Program-made: the position numbers and the translations under genes | Notes under the pieces: generated by a model | Told to the model about the DNA's origin: nothing | The model's database searches: none | Seen by the model: the letters and a program-made list of their open reading frames with translations, nothing else | Shown here: positions 8,827 to 16,826 of the stretch, one piece after another | Layout: the number at the start of each line of letters is the position of its first letter | Position numbering within the stretch: position 1 is the first letter of the stretch | NCBI GenBank assembly: GCA_003228815.1 | Contig: QIGB01000002.1 | Coordinates: forward strand, 1-52,551 | Reading direction: 5' to 3' | Source: Chlamydiota bacterium | Lineage (GTDB): Bacteria; Chlamydiota; Chlamydiia; Chlamydiales; Rhabdochlamydiaceae | DNA length: 52,551 nt

Positions 8827-11495
8827 ATCATTTCGTCTAACATTCGGAAATGGATCTTGCCTGTGCCTGTCAATGGGATTTCCTCTAGTTTGCGGATCTC
8901 AGCAATTTTGACGAGACCCCCATGACCTGTTTCCTTGAGTGCGCGGTTCATTTCTTCTCGATCGAAATCAAAAGTGGCAAATACCACAATTTGGGGTTTT
9001 TCGCTTTCAAAGCCATATGAGGTCACTGCAAGAATCGGGCCATTGATTTGTGTTGGGCCCCATCCTTTTTCTTTGGAAATTTTGATCAGATCTTCTTCAA
9101 GCCCCCCGAGGCTGATCATTTCTGCCCCAATTTTGAGGAAGCGCGTGAGCCTGCCGGTGATGATGAGATTTCCTTTTTCATCGAGATAGCCCCGGTCCCC
9201 TGAGCGATACCATTTTTTGCCTTCGATTTCGATAAAGGGATTTTTTTTCACCCCCAAATATCCCTCAAAAACATTGGGGCCTTGAATGCAAACTTCCCCT
9301 TCCACGGAAGTGGAAAGGACATTTTCTTTTTCCGGATCAATCACGCAAAGCTCTACACCGGGCAACGGTCTTCCCACTCCAACTGCTGGCTCATTTTCTC
9401 TTTGCAAAGTCACGACGGGACTGCATTCTGAAATGCCGTAGCCCTCGAGGAAGGTCTTCTTCTTGGCCCGCAAGGTATCATACAATTCTTGCGGGGCTTT
9501 TTCTGCGCCAGAAACAATCAAGTGGAGTGTTTTGAGTTGCTCAGCACTTGCTACACGGAGCATCGCCTGAATAAAACTGGGAGCACAAAAAAAGATGGAC
9601 GCTCCCCAATGTTCAATATCATTGGCAAGCCCTCGACTATCCGTTGGATCTGGAGCATAGCAAACACGAATGCCTGCAAGAAGGGGCACAAGTCCGGTCA
9701 TGGAAAATCCAAATGAATGAAAGGGAGGGAGAACTCCATATAAGCTATTTTGAGGATCAAACTGCATACACGAAAGAGCAGCTCTTTGATTGCTGAGTAA
9801 ATTCCGATGAGTCAGTGGGACTCCCTTGGGAAGGGTCTCTGTTCCGCTGGTAAAAATAATGACCGCGTGGTCTTCTTCTTTTGCTTCTCGAGGAAGTTTT
9901 TTCAAAAGGTTTTTCGGCTTTTTGAAATTCAAAAACAACCCTTTGAGTTTATTTTTCAGGGAAATGTTCTCTCGCACTTTTTCCAAAAGGAGTAAAAGGT
10001 CATCGACTTGGCCTAAATCACATTGATCGAGCCGACTCAAAAACCGGTAGGAGCTTAAAACGACTTTCAATGAGCACACTTCAGCCGCATGCTCAAGATT
10101 GCGAAAACCGGTGGTCCAATTGAGCATAACGGGGGTTTTTCCTGCAAAAAGCGTTGCTAAAATGGTCAAATAAACAGCCACAGAAGAGGGCAACAAAATG
10201 CCGATATTCTCGCCCGGCATTTCCCGTATCTCAAGAGACAGAACAAGTGCTGCCCGTTTGAGTTTGGAATAGCTCAAAACACCTGAAAGGGCATCTGCAC
10301 AGGCAATGGCATCGCCCATCCGATCACAGGATTGCAAAAACACTTCTTGGATCGTCTTCCCTTCGGGGATCAAGACCTCAGGGCGATAATATTCTTTCGG
10401 CCATCTCGATTTTTTCGCATATGGCAGAGGCTCTTCTGTTTCTTTTTTTACTCCTGCAGCTGCTTGCATGACATCACTCACCGTTTGCAACTGTCCTGGA
10501 GCAAGTCCTGTCACTCTAAATCGCTCCTCTAAAAAAACTCTGATTTGAGAAATATCGAGTGAATCGAGCCCCAAATCATTGGAAAGATGCAGATCTGTGT
10601 AAGAGTCGGTGACGCTCTGTTTCGTCAGCTTCGAAAGATAGCCGAGGATTAGTACTTTTACATCTTCAGAGACGACCACCTCTGCTTCTTTCTTTTCCTC
10701 TTTAGCCGTAATTTTTGGGACTACTCTTCTCCACATCGAAAAGGAGATGAGCTGCAAAGACTCCGGTTCATCTTTGTTGTACCACCTTTCCAACCACTCA
10801 TTGATTTCCATCTTTTGCCCTTGGCGAGGAAAATCTTGGCTAGGAAATTCAAGTTCGACTGTCACTCTTCTTCTCGGAGTAAAAAGGAGCAAATTTTTCA
10901 AAACAGTAAAAGCTCCATGCCATGCTACTTTCCCAAAATCGGGAGTAAAACCGGTGATTGCTCTGGAAAAGGAACTTCCCCATAGTCCAGAAGTACGCAC
11001 AAGAACAAGATTCAAATTGGGATTGACTTCAAGCAGCTGATGAACAAGTGAGGCACCACCCACACGCTCATCTGGAGTGGACTTCAATTTTCCGGAAGGG
11101 TAGATCAAGAAATTTTGGTTTTCGGTCACTCCCTTTAGAATTTTCTCTTTGAGTTTTTCAACTTGTCTCCTTTTCCACTCATTAGTCACATCCATTGTGG
11201 GAAGAGGGAGAGGATTTAAAATCAGGTCAATAAAGAAGCGAAGACCCTTTTGGTAGTAAAAATGTTCCACAATGAGTGGTCTTGGGCGAAATTTCCCCCA
11301 AAGAACCGAGATCAAAATCACCGGGTCGATTTCGGCCGGATGATTGGGCAAAAAGAGCAATCCTTGCATTTTTGATCTGCTGATTTCTGAAAGTCCTTTC
11401 ACCTCAATGCGATAACGCAAGGAAAGGGCCGCCTTGAGGAAATAATAGAGAAAATACTGCAAAGCCACTTTGAAAAAACGCATGTAATCCATCAT
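8823..11495 (-). CDS. Acyltransferase - acyl carrier protein - acyl-ACP/CoA synthetase fusion
   Basis: A three-module 890-aa lipid enzyme in a single frame. Residues about 1-240 are a PlsC-type glycerophospholipid acyltransferase (HPAEID, H52/D57; the YPSGKLKS block at 132-139). About 275-350 is an acyl carrier protein domain with LGLDSLDIS, its Ser312 being the expected phosphopantetheine site. About 375-890 is an AMP-forming acyl ligase: TSGTETLPKG (549-558), EGYGISECSP, YRSGDRGYLDEKGN, and a C-terminal TGTGKIHFRML with the catalytic lysine. The bifunctional Aas protein activates free fatty acids and re-acylates lysophospholipids. Chlamydiae scavenge host fatty acids and, as I recall, carry the acyltransferase and ligase as separate neighbouring genes. 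Here an internal ACP lies between them. No membrane transporter domain is present. The stop overlaps the cysS start. Confidence 0.9.
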   Translation of the reverse strand: MMDYMRFFKVALQYFLYYFLKAALSLRYRIEVKGLSEISRSKMQGLLFLPNHPAEIDPVILISVLWGKFRPRPLIVEHFYYQKGLRFFIDLILNPLPLPTMDVTNEWKRRQVEKLKEKILKGVTENQNFLIYPSGKLKSTPDERVGGASLVHQLLEVNPNLNLVLVRTSGLWGSSFSRAITGFTPDFGKVAWHGAFTVLKNLLLFTPRRRVTVELEFPSQDFPRQGQKMEINEWLERWYNKDEPESLQLISFSMWRRVVPKITAKEEKKEAEVVVSEDVKVLILGYLSKLTKQSVTDSYTDLHLSNDLGLDSLDISQIRVFLEERFRVTGLAPGQLQTVSDVMQAAAGVKKETEEPLPYAKKSRWPKEYYRPEVLIPEGKTIQEVFLQSCDRMGDAIACADALSGVLSYSKLKRAALVLSLEIREMPGENIGILLPSSVAVYLTILATLFAGKTPVMLNWTTGFRNLEHAAEVCSLKVVLSSYRFLSRLDQCDLGQVDDLLLLLEKVRENISLKNKLKGLFLNFKKPKNLLKKLPREAKEEDHAVIIFTSGTETLPKGVPLTHRNLLSNQRAALSCMQFDPQNSLYGVLPPFHSFGFSMTGLVPLLAGIRVCYAPDPTDSRGLANDIEHWGASIFFCAPSFIQAMLRVASAEQLKTLHLIVSGAEKAPQELYDTLRAKKKTFLEGYGISECSPVVTLQRENEPAVGVGRPLPGVELCVIDPEKENVLSTSVEGEVCIQGPNVFEGYLGVKKNPFIEIEGKKWYRSGDRGYLDEKGNLIITGRLTRFLKIGAEMISLGGLEEDLIKISKEKGWGPTQINGPILAVTSYGFESEKPQIVVFATFDFDREEMNRALKETGHGGLVKIAEIRKLEEIPLTGTGKIHFRMLDEMI

Positions 11496-11541
11496 AACCT
11501 GGATTTGACTTTATATCTACTGCGGGATAAGTAAAAACTTT

Positions 11542-11754
11542 ATGGCCGATGCAGAAAAAAAACCAACTACTCTTTCTGCTTTCATCGCACAGACAGCAAA
11601 AGTCTTACGTGATGCGGCCGATTCATCTCTGAAAAAAAAGAGAGAATTCACAAAAGAAAACGGTCTTAGCTCCGGCAATAAAATTGGGCAAATCGCCTCC
11701 TTATTACGTTCTCAGGCAAAAAAAAGAAGACCCCGCAAAAAGAAGAAACGTTAA
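11542..11754 (+). CDS. Small basic protein, 70 aa, lysine/arginine tail
   Basis: Divergent from the acyl-ligase gene. The first half looks like an amphipathic helix (TTLSAFIAQTAKVLRDAADSS). The second half becomes strongly basic and ends in KKRRPRKKKKR, like a nucleic-acid-binding or nuclear-localisation tail. No family is recognised. The ribosome-binding site is weak. A TTGACT at 11508-11513 could be a -35 box, but no good -10 box follows. Composition suggests a nucleic-acid-binding protein; anything more is speculation. Confidence 0.55.
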   Translation: MADAEKKPTTLSAFIAQTAKVLRDAADSSLKKKREFTKENGLSSGNKIGQIASLLRSQAKKRRPRKKKKR

Positions 11755-11841
11755 CTTTTCATTAACTGAATTTTTTGTTTGTATAAAAATCATGTGATAT
11801 TGATGATCAAGATTATCGAACTTCCAACAAGGAGATGAGAT

Positions 11842-12078
11842 ATGGTAGATAGAGTTATTGGCCCAAAAGGGCCTGGATTCCCTCCAAGCGGCGAAGCGCC
11901 TAAGAAAATTTCAAGTGTATTAGCCCATAACGTTGGTCAGACAGATCATGTTGCAAAAGGGGCAGTTCTTTTTTACGGTTTTTCAGACTTAGAAGGGCGA
12001 GTCACTCCCGGCCCTGCAGATAAAACAGATGCAGAAGCGGTTTCAGCAGCAAATATGCTGCAATGGCGCGGTTGGTAG
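11842..12078 (+). CDS. Unknown small protein, 78 aa, own transcription unit
   Basis: The ATG follows AAGGAGATGAGAT, a strong ribosome-binding site, and the gene ends 12 bases before a classic terminator, so it looks like a real one-gene unit. The N-terminus is glycine/proline-rich (GPKGPGFPPSGEAPKK), then LAHNVGQTDHVAKGAVLFYGFSDLEGRV, then an alanine-rich tail ending in RGW. It has no signal peptide, no membrane segment and no known family. The disordered, Pro/Gly-rich start would fit a secreted substrate or a small structural protein, but this is inference. Confidence 0.6.
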   Translation: MVDRVIGPKGPGFPPSGEAPKKISSVLAHNVGQTDHVAKGAVLFYGFSDLEGRVTPGPADKTDAEAVSAANMLQWRGW

Positions 12079-12090
12079 CAAAACATGAAA

Positions 12091-12114
12091 AAAACCCGCC
12101 CTGAGGCGGGTTTT
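12091..12114. terminator. Bidirectional intrinsic terminator
   Basis: AAAACCCGCC, loop CTGA, then GGCGGGTTTT forms a 10-bp stem with T-runs on both strands. It serves the 78-aa gene from the left and bioY from the right. Confidence 0.9.
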
Positions 12115-12125
12115 TGAATGCAGTT

Positions 12126-12665
12126 TTATCCGAAAAACTTGAGTGCTTTCAAACTTCTTTGGATAATGATCAATTTGAGGAGATCCCCTGCAATAAAGGG
12201 ATAGAAACCAAACTTCAGCGCATTTTCCCCTCCAACTAAAAGGGCGAGCTGGGGTAAGCCAAAGATGTAGATGAGCGCATTTCCAAAGAGGAGAAGGGCA
12301 AAAATTTTGACAGGGGTTTTCTCTTCCAGCTTTTCGACTATCGTTCCCACTGCATAAGTAGCGATGAGAAATCCAATGATATAACCACCTGTAGGCCCCA
12401 TCATATAGGCCAGTCCACATCCCCCATTGGAAAAGACCGGAAGCCCCATGGCCCCTTGGGCAACATAAAGCGCCGTGGCATAGGCTCCTCTTTTACCAAG
12501 GAAGACTGCAAAGAAAAGAACGAGCTGCGCAGTAAAGCAAATTGGAATAGGGGTAAAAGGAAGGCGTATCGAGATCCATGCCGCCATCGCTAGAATCATA
12601 CTCACGCCGATGACAATAAAAAGATCTCTAAAACGATTTTGACTTAGGGTTTGTGTTATTTCCAT
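12126..12665 (-). CDS. bioY: BioY biotin transporter, ECF S-component
   Basis: Membrane protein that binds and imports biotin, alone or with an ECF energy module encoded elsewhere. Family motifs are intact: RLPFTPIPICFTAQ after the first helix, KRGAYATALYVAQGAMGLPVF, and the GPTGGYIIGF signature. About six hydrophobic segments span 180 residues, the usual size. The start is ATG at 12665 because AAAGGAGGTG lies just upstream; the longer frame would begin with a GTG inside that ribosome-binding site. It lies 26 bases downstream of the glycosyltransferase-like gene on the same strand. A biotin importer implies the organism takes biotin from its host. Confidence 0.92.
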   Translation of the reverse strand: MEITQTLSQNRFRDLFIVIGVSMILAMAAWISIRLPFTPIPICFTAQLVLFFAVFLGKRGAYATALYVAQGAMGLPVFSNGGCGLAYMMGPTGGYIIGFLIATYAVGTIVEKLEEKTPVKIFALLLFGNALIYIFGLPQLALLVGGENALKFGFYPFIAGDLLKLIIIQRSLKALKFFG

Positions 12666-12691
12666 AAGGGACACCTCCTTTCACCTTATTA

Positions 12692-13417
12692 CTACCGCAA
12701 TTGTAAACTTTCTTCTGATAAAATACGAGTCCAATCAAAACAGGGCGATGCAAAATCCGGCTCAGCATGAGTTGCCCACCCAGGGATGGAAGAGATGAGA
12801 GTCCTCCCTTGCTCTTTCAGTGCAAGAAATTTTTCATGATCCCGTGTGATTTTCTGATCTTTTGAAAATTTCCGATGGATGTCGATGTCTTGTCTCAATG
12901 TTTTAACTCGCATTGCATAGGTATTTGTGGTGGAAGGAGTGGTTCTCCAGTGGCAAGTCGATGTATGGAAAAGGCGAGACTCTAAATTCGCATACATCTC
13001 ATGAAAGTATTTGTCTCGATGATCAAATAGGGTCACATAGTTTGCCTCTCTTATAGAAAATCCTTCGAGAAGAACATCCACCCACCCCTCTTTGTGAAGG
13101 TAATCATCTTCAAGAAAATAGAGAATGGTGTCGTCTGAAAACTGACGATCCATCACATGATCCAAAAGGGCCAAAAAGGACTTAGCTTCTTCTCCAGCAT
13201 CGATCTCAATCACAGGGAATTTCGTCTGCTTTTGTACGAAATGGGCCTTAGATTTTGCAAAATGGTTATCGAGCAAGAACGTACAGCCCACTCGATCAAA
13301 ATCGGCGGTCTGCATCAAGTTTTTAAAACACTTTTCATGGCTAAAACCTTCAAAACGTCCTTTGTGTGCACTTGCATTGGAGTAATAGCAATAGCGGACA
13401 AACACTTCGATTTTCAC
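12692..13417 (-). CDS. Glycosyltransferase-like protein (GT-A fold candidate)
   Basis: A 242-aa protein starting at GTG 13417, chosen because AGAGGA lies 8-9 bases upstream and the longer frame overlaps the Nudix gene. It begins with a beta strand KIEVFVRYCYYS, has ILYFLEDDYLHKEGWVDVL at about 105-123 (an acidic EDD in the position of the DxD metal site) and ANYVTLFDHRDKY. Later segments are TPSTTNTYAMRVKTL and GWATHAEPDFASPCFDW. This pattern resembles bacterial GT-A glycosyltransferases that modify surface sugars, but I cannot place it in a family. It is in line with the Nudix and fabF genes. Confidence 0.6.
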   Translation of the reverse strand: MKIEVFVRYCYYSNASAHKGRFEGFSHEKCFKNLMQTADFDRVGCTFLLDNHFAKSKAHFVQKQTKFPVIEIDAGEEAKSFLALLDHVMDRQFSDDTILYFLEDDYLHKEGWVDVLLEGFSIREANYVTLFDHRDKYFHEMYANLESRLFHTSTCHWRTTPSTTNTYAMRVKTLRQDIDIHRKFSKDQKITRDHEKFLALKEQGRTLISSIPGWATHAEPDFASPCFDWTRILSEESLQLR

Positions 13418-13452
13418 GCCTGCTTGTCCTCTATTTTTCAAAAAGGGAAACT

Positions 13453-13875
13453 TCAATGTTGGATCAACTCCTGAACTCTTAGGCAATTCTTTTTGGCTTC
13501 TTCAAAGGTGAGCTGGCCTGTAGCCTCTTCAAAGGAAAGCCATTTTCCATCGCGGATTTCTTCCGGCTGCAGGAGGAGGGCTCCCGAGACAATCGCAGGG
13601 AAATAACAGACTTTCTTTTGGACTTTTTTTTCCTTACGAAAAAAGGAGTATTCTTCGACAATCGGCTCCTGTAGCAAGAGTTTCTCCACAATCAACCCCG
13701 TCTCTTCTTTGAGCTCTCTTTTCGCGCTCTCGAGAGGTTTTTCGCCCGAGGCTCCTTTCCCTTTGGGAAAGCCCCAATGATTGCCTTGTTTGTGGAGAAT
13801 GACAAACACTTTCCACTCATCATCAATGTGTCTGAGAGGGATTACGCCAAAGGATTCTTCATTCACATACTCCAT
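13453..13875 (-). CDS. Nudix hydrolase (diadenosine polyphosphate hydrolase-like)
   Basis: Hydrolyses nucleoside diphosphate-linked compounds. The Nudix box is complete (G-x5-E-x7-REL-x-EETGL; GKGASGEKPLESAKRELKEETGLI in two adjoining halves, about residues 46-69), preceded by WGFPKGKG. From the ATG at 13875 the protein is 140 residues and starts at the first beta strand; the frame runs open further up but into fabF. Its place directly after fabF matches the Chlamydia CT770-CT771 order, where CT771 is described as an Ap4A hydrolase. That substrate is plausible here but not proven. Confidence 0.88.
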   Translation of the reverse strand: MEYVNEESFGVIPLRHIDDEWKVFVILHKQGNHWGFPKGKGASGEKPLESAKRELKEETGLIVEKLLLQEPIVEEYSFFRKEKKVQKKVCYFPAIVSGALLLQPEEIRDGKWLSFEEATGQLTFEEAKKNCLRVQELIQH

Positions 13876-13882
13876 AGAATCA

Positions 13883-15139
13883 TCATGGCGTATAAGGAGC
13901 AAAAAGTAAAGAGGAGTTGTGTCCACCAAATCCAAAAGAATTGGAAAGAGCAACATCAATTTTGTGATCTTCTGCCTCGCGCACGATGTCAAGATCGCCT
14001 ATGACTTCTTCTGGATCATCAAGATTGATAGTGGGATGGATCTTCCCCTTTTGAATGGCTAGGATCGTTGCAATCGCTTCGATTCCTGCTGCAGCACCAA
14101 GACAATGGCCTACCATCGATTTTGTTCCATTGATTTTGATGCTTTGCGCGTGTTCTTGAAACGCCGTTTTGATTGCAATGGCTTCTGCGACATCTCCTAC
14201 AAGCGTAGAAGTAGCATGGGCATTGATATAATTTACCCGCTCTTTTTGCACACCCGCATCTTTGAGGGCATTTTCAATGGAAAGGAGCACTCCCGCTCCC
14301 TCTTTATGAGGATTGGTCATGTGATAGGCATCACAGGAAATCGCTCCGCCGAGATACTCTGCCAAAATGGGTGCACCACGAGCAAGAGCGTGCTCTAAAC
14401 TTTCTAAAACCAAAACTCCGGCCCCTTCTCCCATCACAAATCCATCGCGATTTTTGTCCCAAGGACGAGAGGCTTTTTCTGGATCTTCATTGCGCGTTGA
14501 GAGGGCTTTGATCGCAACAAATCCTGAAAGCCCTAGTGGATTGATGGCCGATTCTGCTCCTCCACAGACCATCAGATCTGCTTGTCCATTGCGGATGTGC
14601 CCTGCTGCTGCATGTATCGCAAAATTTGCTGTCGCACAGGCTGTTGAAACCGAATAGTTGGGTCCCATAAAACCTGTATCGATGGCGAGGAGGGCTCCTC
14701 CCATGTTTGTGATGATGTAGGGAATAAAGAAAGGAGTGAGACGTTTGTGGCCTTTTTCGAGGATTGTCTGCGTTCCATTAAAGAGGGCATTCATTCCTCC
14801 CATGCCAGTGCCAATGAGAATGCCACATTTGGTCTTGTCGAGTTTTTCTAAAGCGTCACCTGAAAGTCCAGCATGCTTTAGAGCTCGTTTTCCCGCTACC
14901 ATGGTAAAGCGAATAAAGGGATCGACCCGCCTCGCCTGTTTTTTGTCCATGAAGTCGCCCACGACAAAATCTTGGGCAGATCCCGCAAATCTGGTGGGGT
15001 AGTCCTCGACAGGAAATTGCTTAATGGGTGTAATTCCACTTTTTCCTTCGAGTAAACACTGGTAGAACTTGTCTAGATCACTTCCAAAACAAGAAATAAG
15101 CCCCATTCCGGTGATGACGATACGCTTCTTTTTCTCCAT
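13883..15139 (-). CDS. fabF: 3-oxoacyl-ACP synthase II
   Basis: Elongating condensing enzyme of type II fatty-acid synthesis. The catalytic triad can be read: Cys in VSTACATANFAIHAAA, His in NAHATSTLVGD, and His in KSMVGHCLGAAAGIEA. The GFGGHNSSLLF motif lies near the C-terminus. The length of 418 residues is typical. A strong promoter lies immediately upstream (15149-15177), so fabF begins a transcription unit with the Nudix, glycosyltransferase-like and bioY genes. Confidence 0.96.
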   Translation of the reverse strand: MEKKKRIVITGMGLISCFGSDLDKFYQCLLEGKSGITPIKQFPVEDYPTRFAGSAQDFVVGDFMDKKQARRVDPFIRFTMVAGKRALKHAGLSGDALEKLDKTKCGILIGTGMGGMNALFNGTQTILEKGHKRLTPFFIPYIITNMGGALLAIDTGFMGPNYSVSTACATANFAIHAAAGHIRNGQADLMVCGGAESAINPLGLSGFVAIKALSTRNEDPEKASRPWDKNRDGFVMGEGAGVLVLESLEHALARGAPILAEYLGGAISCDAYHMTNPHKEGAGVLLSIENALKDAGVQKERVNYINAHATSTLVGDVAEAIAIKTAFQEHAQSIKINGTKSMVGHCLGAAAGIEAIATILAIQKGKIHPTINLDDPEEVIGDLDIVREAEDHKIDVALSNSFGFGGHNSSLLFAPYTP

Positions 15140-15148
15140 AAGTATTCT

Positions 15149-15177
15149 ATTATAGAGGAAAATCGAGAAATTTGCAA
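15149..15177 (-). promoter_or_regulatory. Sigma-70 type promoter for fabF
   Basis: TTGCAA (15172-15177), a 17-base spacer and consensus TATAAT (15149-15154). The fabF ATG is 10 bases downstream of the -10 box, so the leader would be very short, close to leaderless. Confidence 0.6.
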
Positions 15178-15215
15178 TGGAACTCGCACCAATGAGTTGT
15201 AGAATTTTTTAGAAC

Positions 15216-15578
15216 TTATTCGTGAAGTTTTAATTTTAAATCAACGATTTTTCCATCACGAAAAATTTCTTCAAGGCGATATTTGTCTCGAAAACCAGGC
15301 ATGAAAATATGGATCATATAATCGAGATAATCGAGGACAATCCAATCTCCGGTCTGCAGCCCTTCTACATAGAGAGGCTTTTCACCCTGCTTTTCGAGGA
15401 CATCCATCACCTCACGGGCGATGGCAATCACATGACGATCGACATTGCCTTCAGCAATGAGGACATAATCGGTCAAACTCGAGACCCCTTTGACATCGAG
15501 GGCGAGGATATTGATCCCCTTCTTATCAAAAATTGCTTGAGCTGCTGTATCCAGTTTTTGACGCGAATTTTCCGGCAT
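15216..15578 (-). CDS. rsfS: Ribosomal silencing factor RsfS (Iojap/YbeB family)
   Basis: Binds ribosomal protein L14 and blocks subunit joining when nutrients are scarce. The 120-aa protein has the family core: ILALDVKGVSSLTDYVLIAEG, DRHVIAIA, and GDWIVLDYLDYMIHIFMPGFRDKYRLEEIF. It follows nadD by six bases and precedes fabF, as in Chlamydia where ybeB and fabF are neighbours. The pairing of nadD and rsfS is common in bacteria. Confidence 0.95.
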   Translation of the reverse strand: MPENSRQKLDTAAQAIFDKKGINILALDVKGVSSLTDYVLIAEGNVDRHVIAIAREVMDVLEKQGEKPLYVEGLQTGDWIVLDYLDYMIHIFMPGFRDKYRLEEIFRDGKIVDLKLKLHE

Positions 15579-15584
15579 AAAAAG

Positions 15585-16181
15585 TTAATATAACCCGTGC
15601 TTGTGAATGTAGTCGAGAACTTTAGCAGGAATCCATTGTCTACAATATTTTTTTTGATGCAAAAGCTCTCTTAATTCTGACGAGCTGATGTCCATAGAGG
15701 GAATTGGTGTCTGCCCCTTGTCAATTTTTTCTTGAATTGCACTAGGGAGCTGAGGTGTAAGGGCTTTGGGGCGTCCCCCTACAAGCGGTGGAGCCATTTC
15801 AAGCAGTCGTTCCACATCCTTCCAGTTAGGAAGTCCAGGGAGAATATCCTCTCCAAGAATCAAATAAAACTGGATGCCTGGCATCTGTTTTTGCAGCTGC
15901 TCAATCGTATCGATGGTGTACGAAGGTCCCTCTCTTTCCAGCTCGATCTCAATCACCGTAAATTCTGGAATTTCTTCGATGGCAATTTCTACCATTTCTT
16001 TCCGAGCCTTTTTGGGAGCAGCAGGAGGATTCCCCCCCTTTTCCGGAGAAAAATTTGCGGGAGAAAAAAACACCTGATCGAGCTGATGTTTTTCTAAGAT
16101 ATGGAGCGCAAGATTGAGATGGCCAAAGTGGATGGGATCAAATGTCCCTCCAAAAAAGCCTATCTTAAGGCTCTCATTCAC
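15585..16181 (-). CDS. nadD: Nicotinate-nucleotide adenylyltransferase
   Basis: Makes deamido-NAD from nicotinate mononucleotide and ATP. It carries the nucleotidyltransferase signature GGTFDPIHFGH, the LGEDILPGLPNWKD region, and the C-terminal MDISSSELRELL plus VLDYIHKHGLY. The preferred start is GTG 16181, with GGAG nine bases upstream and the upstream HAD stop codon overlapping by one base. A GTG at 16196 is also open. At 199 residues it has family length. It implies that at least the later part of NAD synthesis is present, unlike the strongly reduced Chlamydiaceae. Confidence 0.92.
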   Translation of the reverse strand: MNESLKIGFFGGTFDPIHFGHLNLALHILEKHQLDQVFFSPANFSPEKGGNPPAAPKKARKEMVEIAIEEIPEFTVIEIELEREGPSYTIDTIEQLQKQMPGIQFYLILGEDILPGLPNWKDVERLLEMAPPLVGGRPKALTPQLPSAIQEKIDKGQTPIPSMDISSSELRELLHQKKYCRQWIPAKVLDYIHKHGLY

Positions 16182-16822
16182 TAAATGATTCTCCACTGGT
16201 TTTTGAGAGAGATGGCGCGCAACTTTTTATCCGGGTTGACTGCAATGGGGTTGCCTGCTGTTTCTAAAAATTCCAAATCGAGCACACTGTCTGAATACGT
16301 CGTGACCTCTTCAAGGAAAACTCCCATTTTTTTTGCCATATTGCGAATGAGCTGTGCTTTGTCTTTTCCTTCTAGAATCCTCTTGATCTTTTGAAAGCAA
16401 TTGTTTTCATCTACAAGATATTCTGTGGCATGAAAAGAATTGACTCCAAGGATTCTTGCAAAGCGCTCGACAAGGAAACTCGGAGCATTCGAGAGAATCA
16501 TTGTATAATGCCCCTTGCGCTGCGCTCTTCTCAGTCGCATGACTGCGGGCAAATAGAGAGATTCTGCGAGATATTCATGTGCAAACTTGTCGACATACTT
16601 TTCAAGCAATTCCAAAGGCTTCCCACGCAAGATCTTATTAAATACATTGTGATGCAGCTCTACAAGAGTCATCCCCAAAAAACGATGCCTGACTGAATAG
16701 AATGCCGATTGTAGAACAATAGAAAAGGGCAAGGCCCCTTGGCGATACAAATACAGACAGAAGCTGACACTGCTATTACCCTGAACCAGGGTGCGATCTA
16801 AATCAAAAGCAGAAATTTCCAC
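16181..16822 (-). CDS. HAD-superfamily (IB, SerB-like) phosphatase
   Basis: A 213-aa phosphohydrolase. Motif I is FDLDRTL at residues 6-12 with both aspartates, motif II is MILSNAP, and motif III/IV is TYSDSVLDLEFLE followed by NPDKKLR. The cap inserted after motif I is helical with YLYRQGALPF, as in the IB subfamily that includes phosphoserine phosphatase and lysophospholipid or PG-phosphate phosphatases. The substrate is unknown. It overlaps nadD by one base and follows the coiled-coil gene by four bases, so it belongs to that operon. Confidence 0.85.
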   Translation of the reverse strand: MEISAFDLDRTLVQGNSSVSFCLYLYRQGALPFSIVLQSAFYSVRHRFLGMTLVELHHNVFNKILRGKPLELLEKYVDKFAHEYLAESLYLPAVMRLRRAQRKGHYTMILSNAPSFLVERFARILGVNSFHATEYLVDENNCFQKIKRILEGKDKAQLIRNMAKKMGVFLEEVTTYSDSVLDLEFLETAGNPIAVNPDKKLRAISLKNQWRII

Positions 16823-16826
16823 AATG

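Noticed and set aside
8823-11495. Modular polyketide or nonribosomal peptide synthetase
   Set aside because: Acyltransferase is of the glycerolipid PlsC type (HPAEID), not malonyl-CoA type, and there is no ketosynthase or condensation domain.
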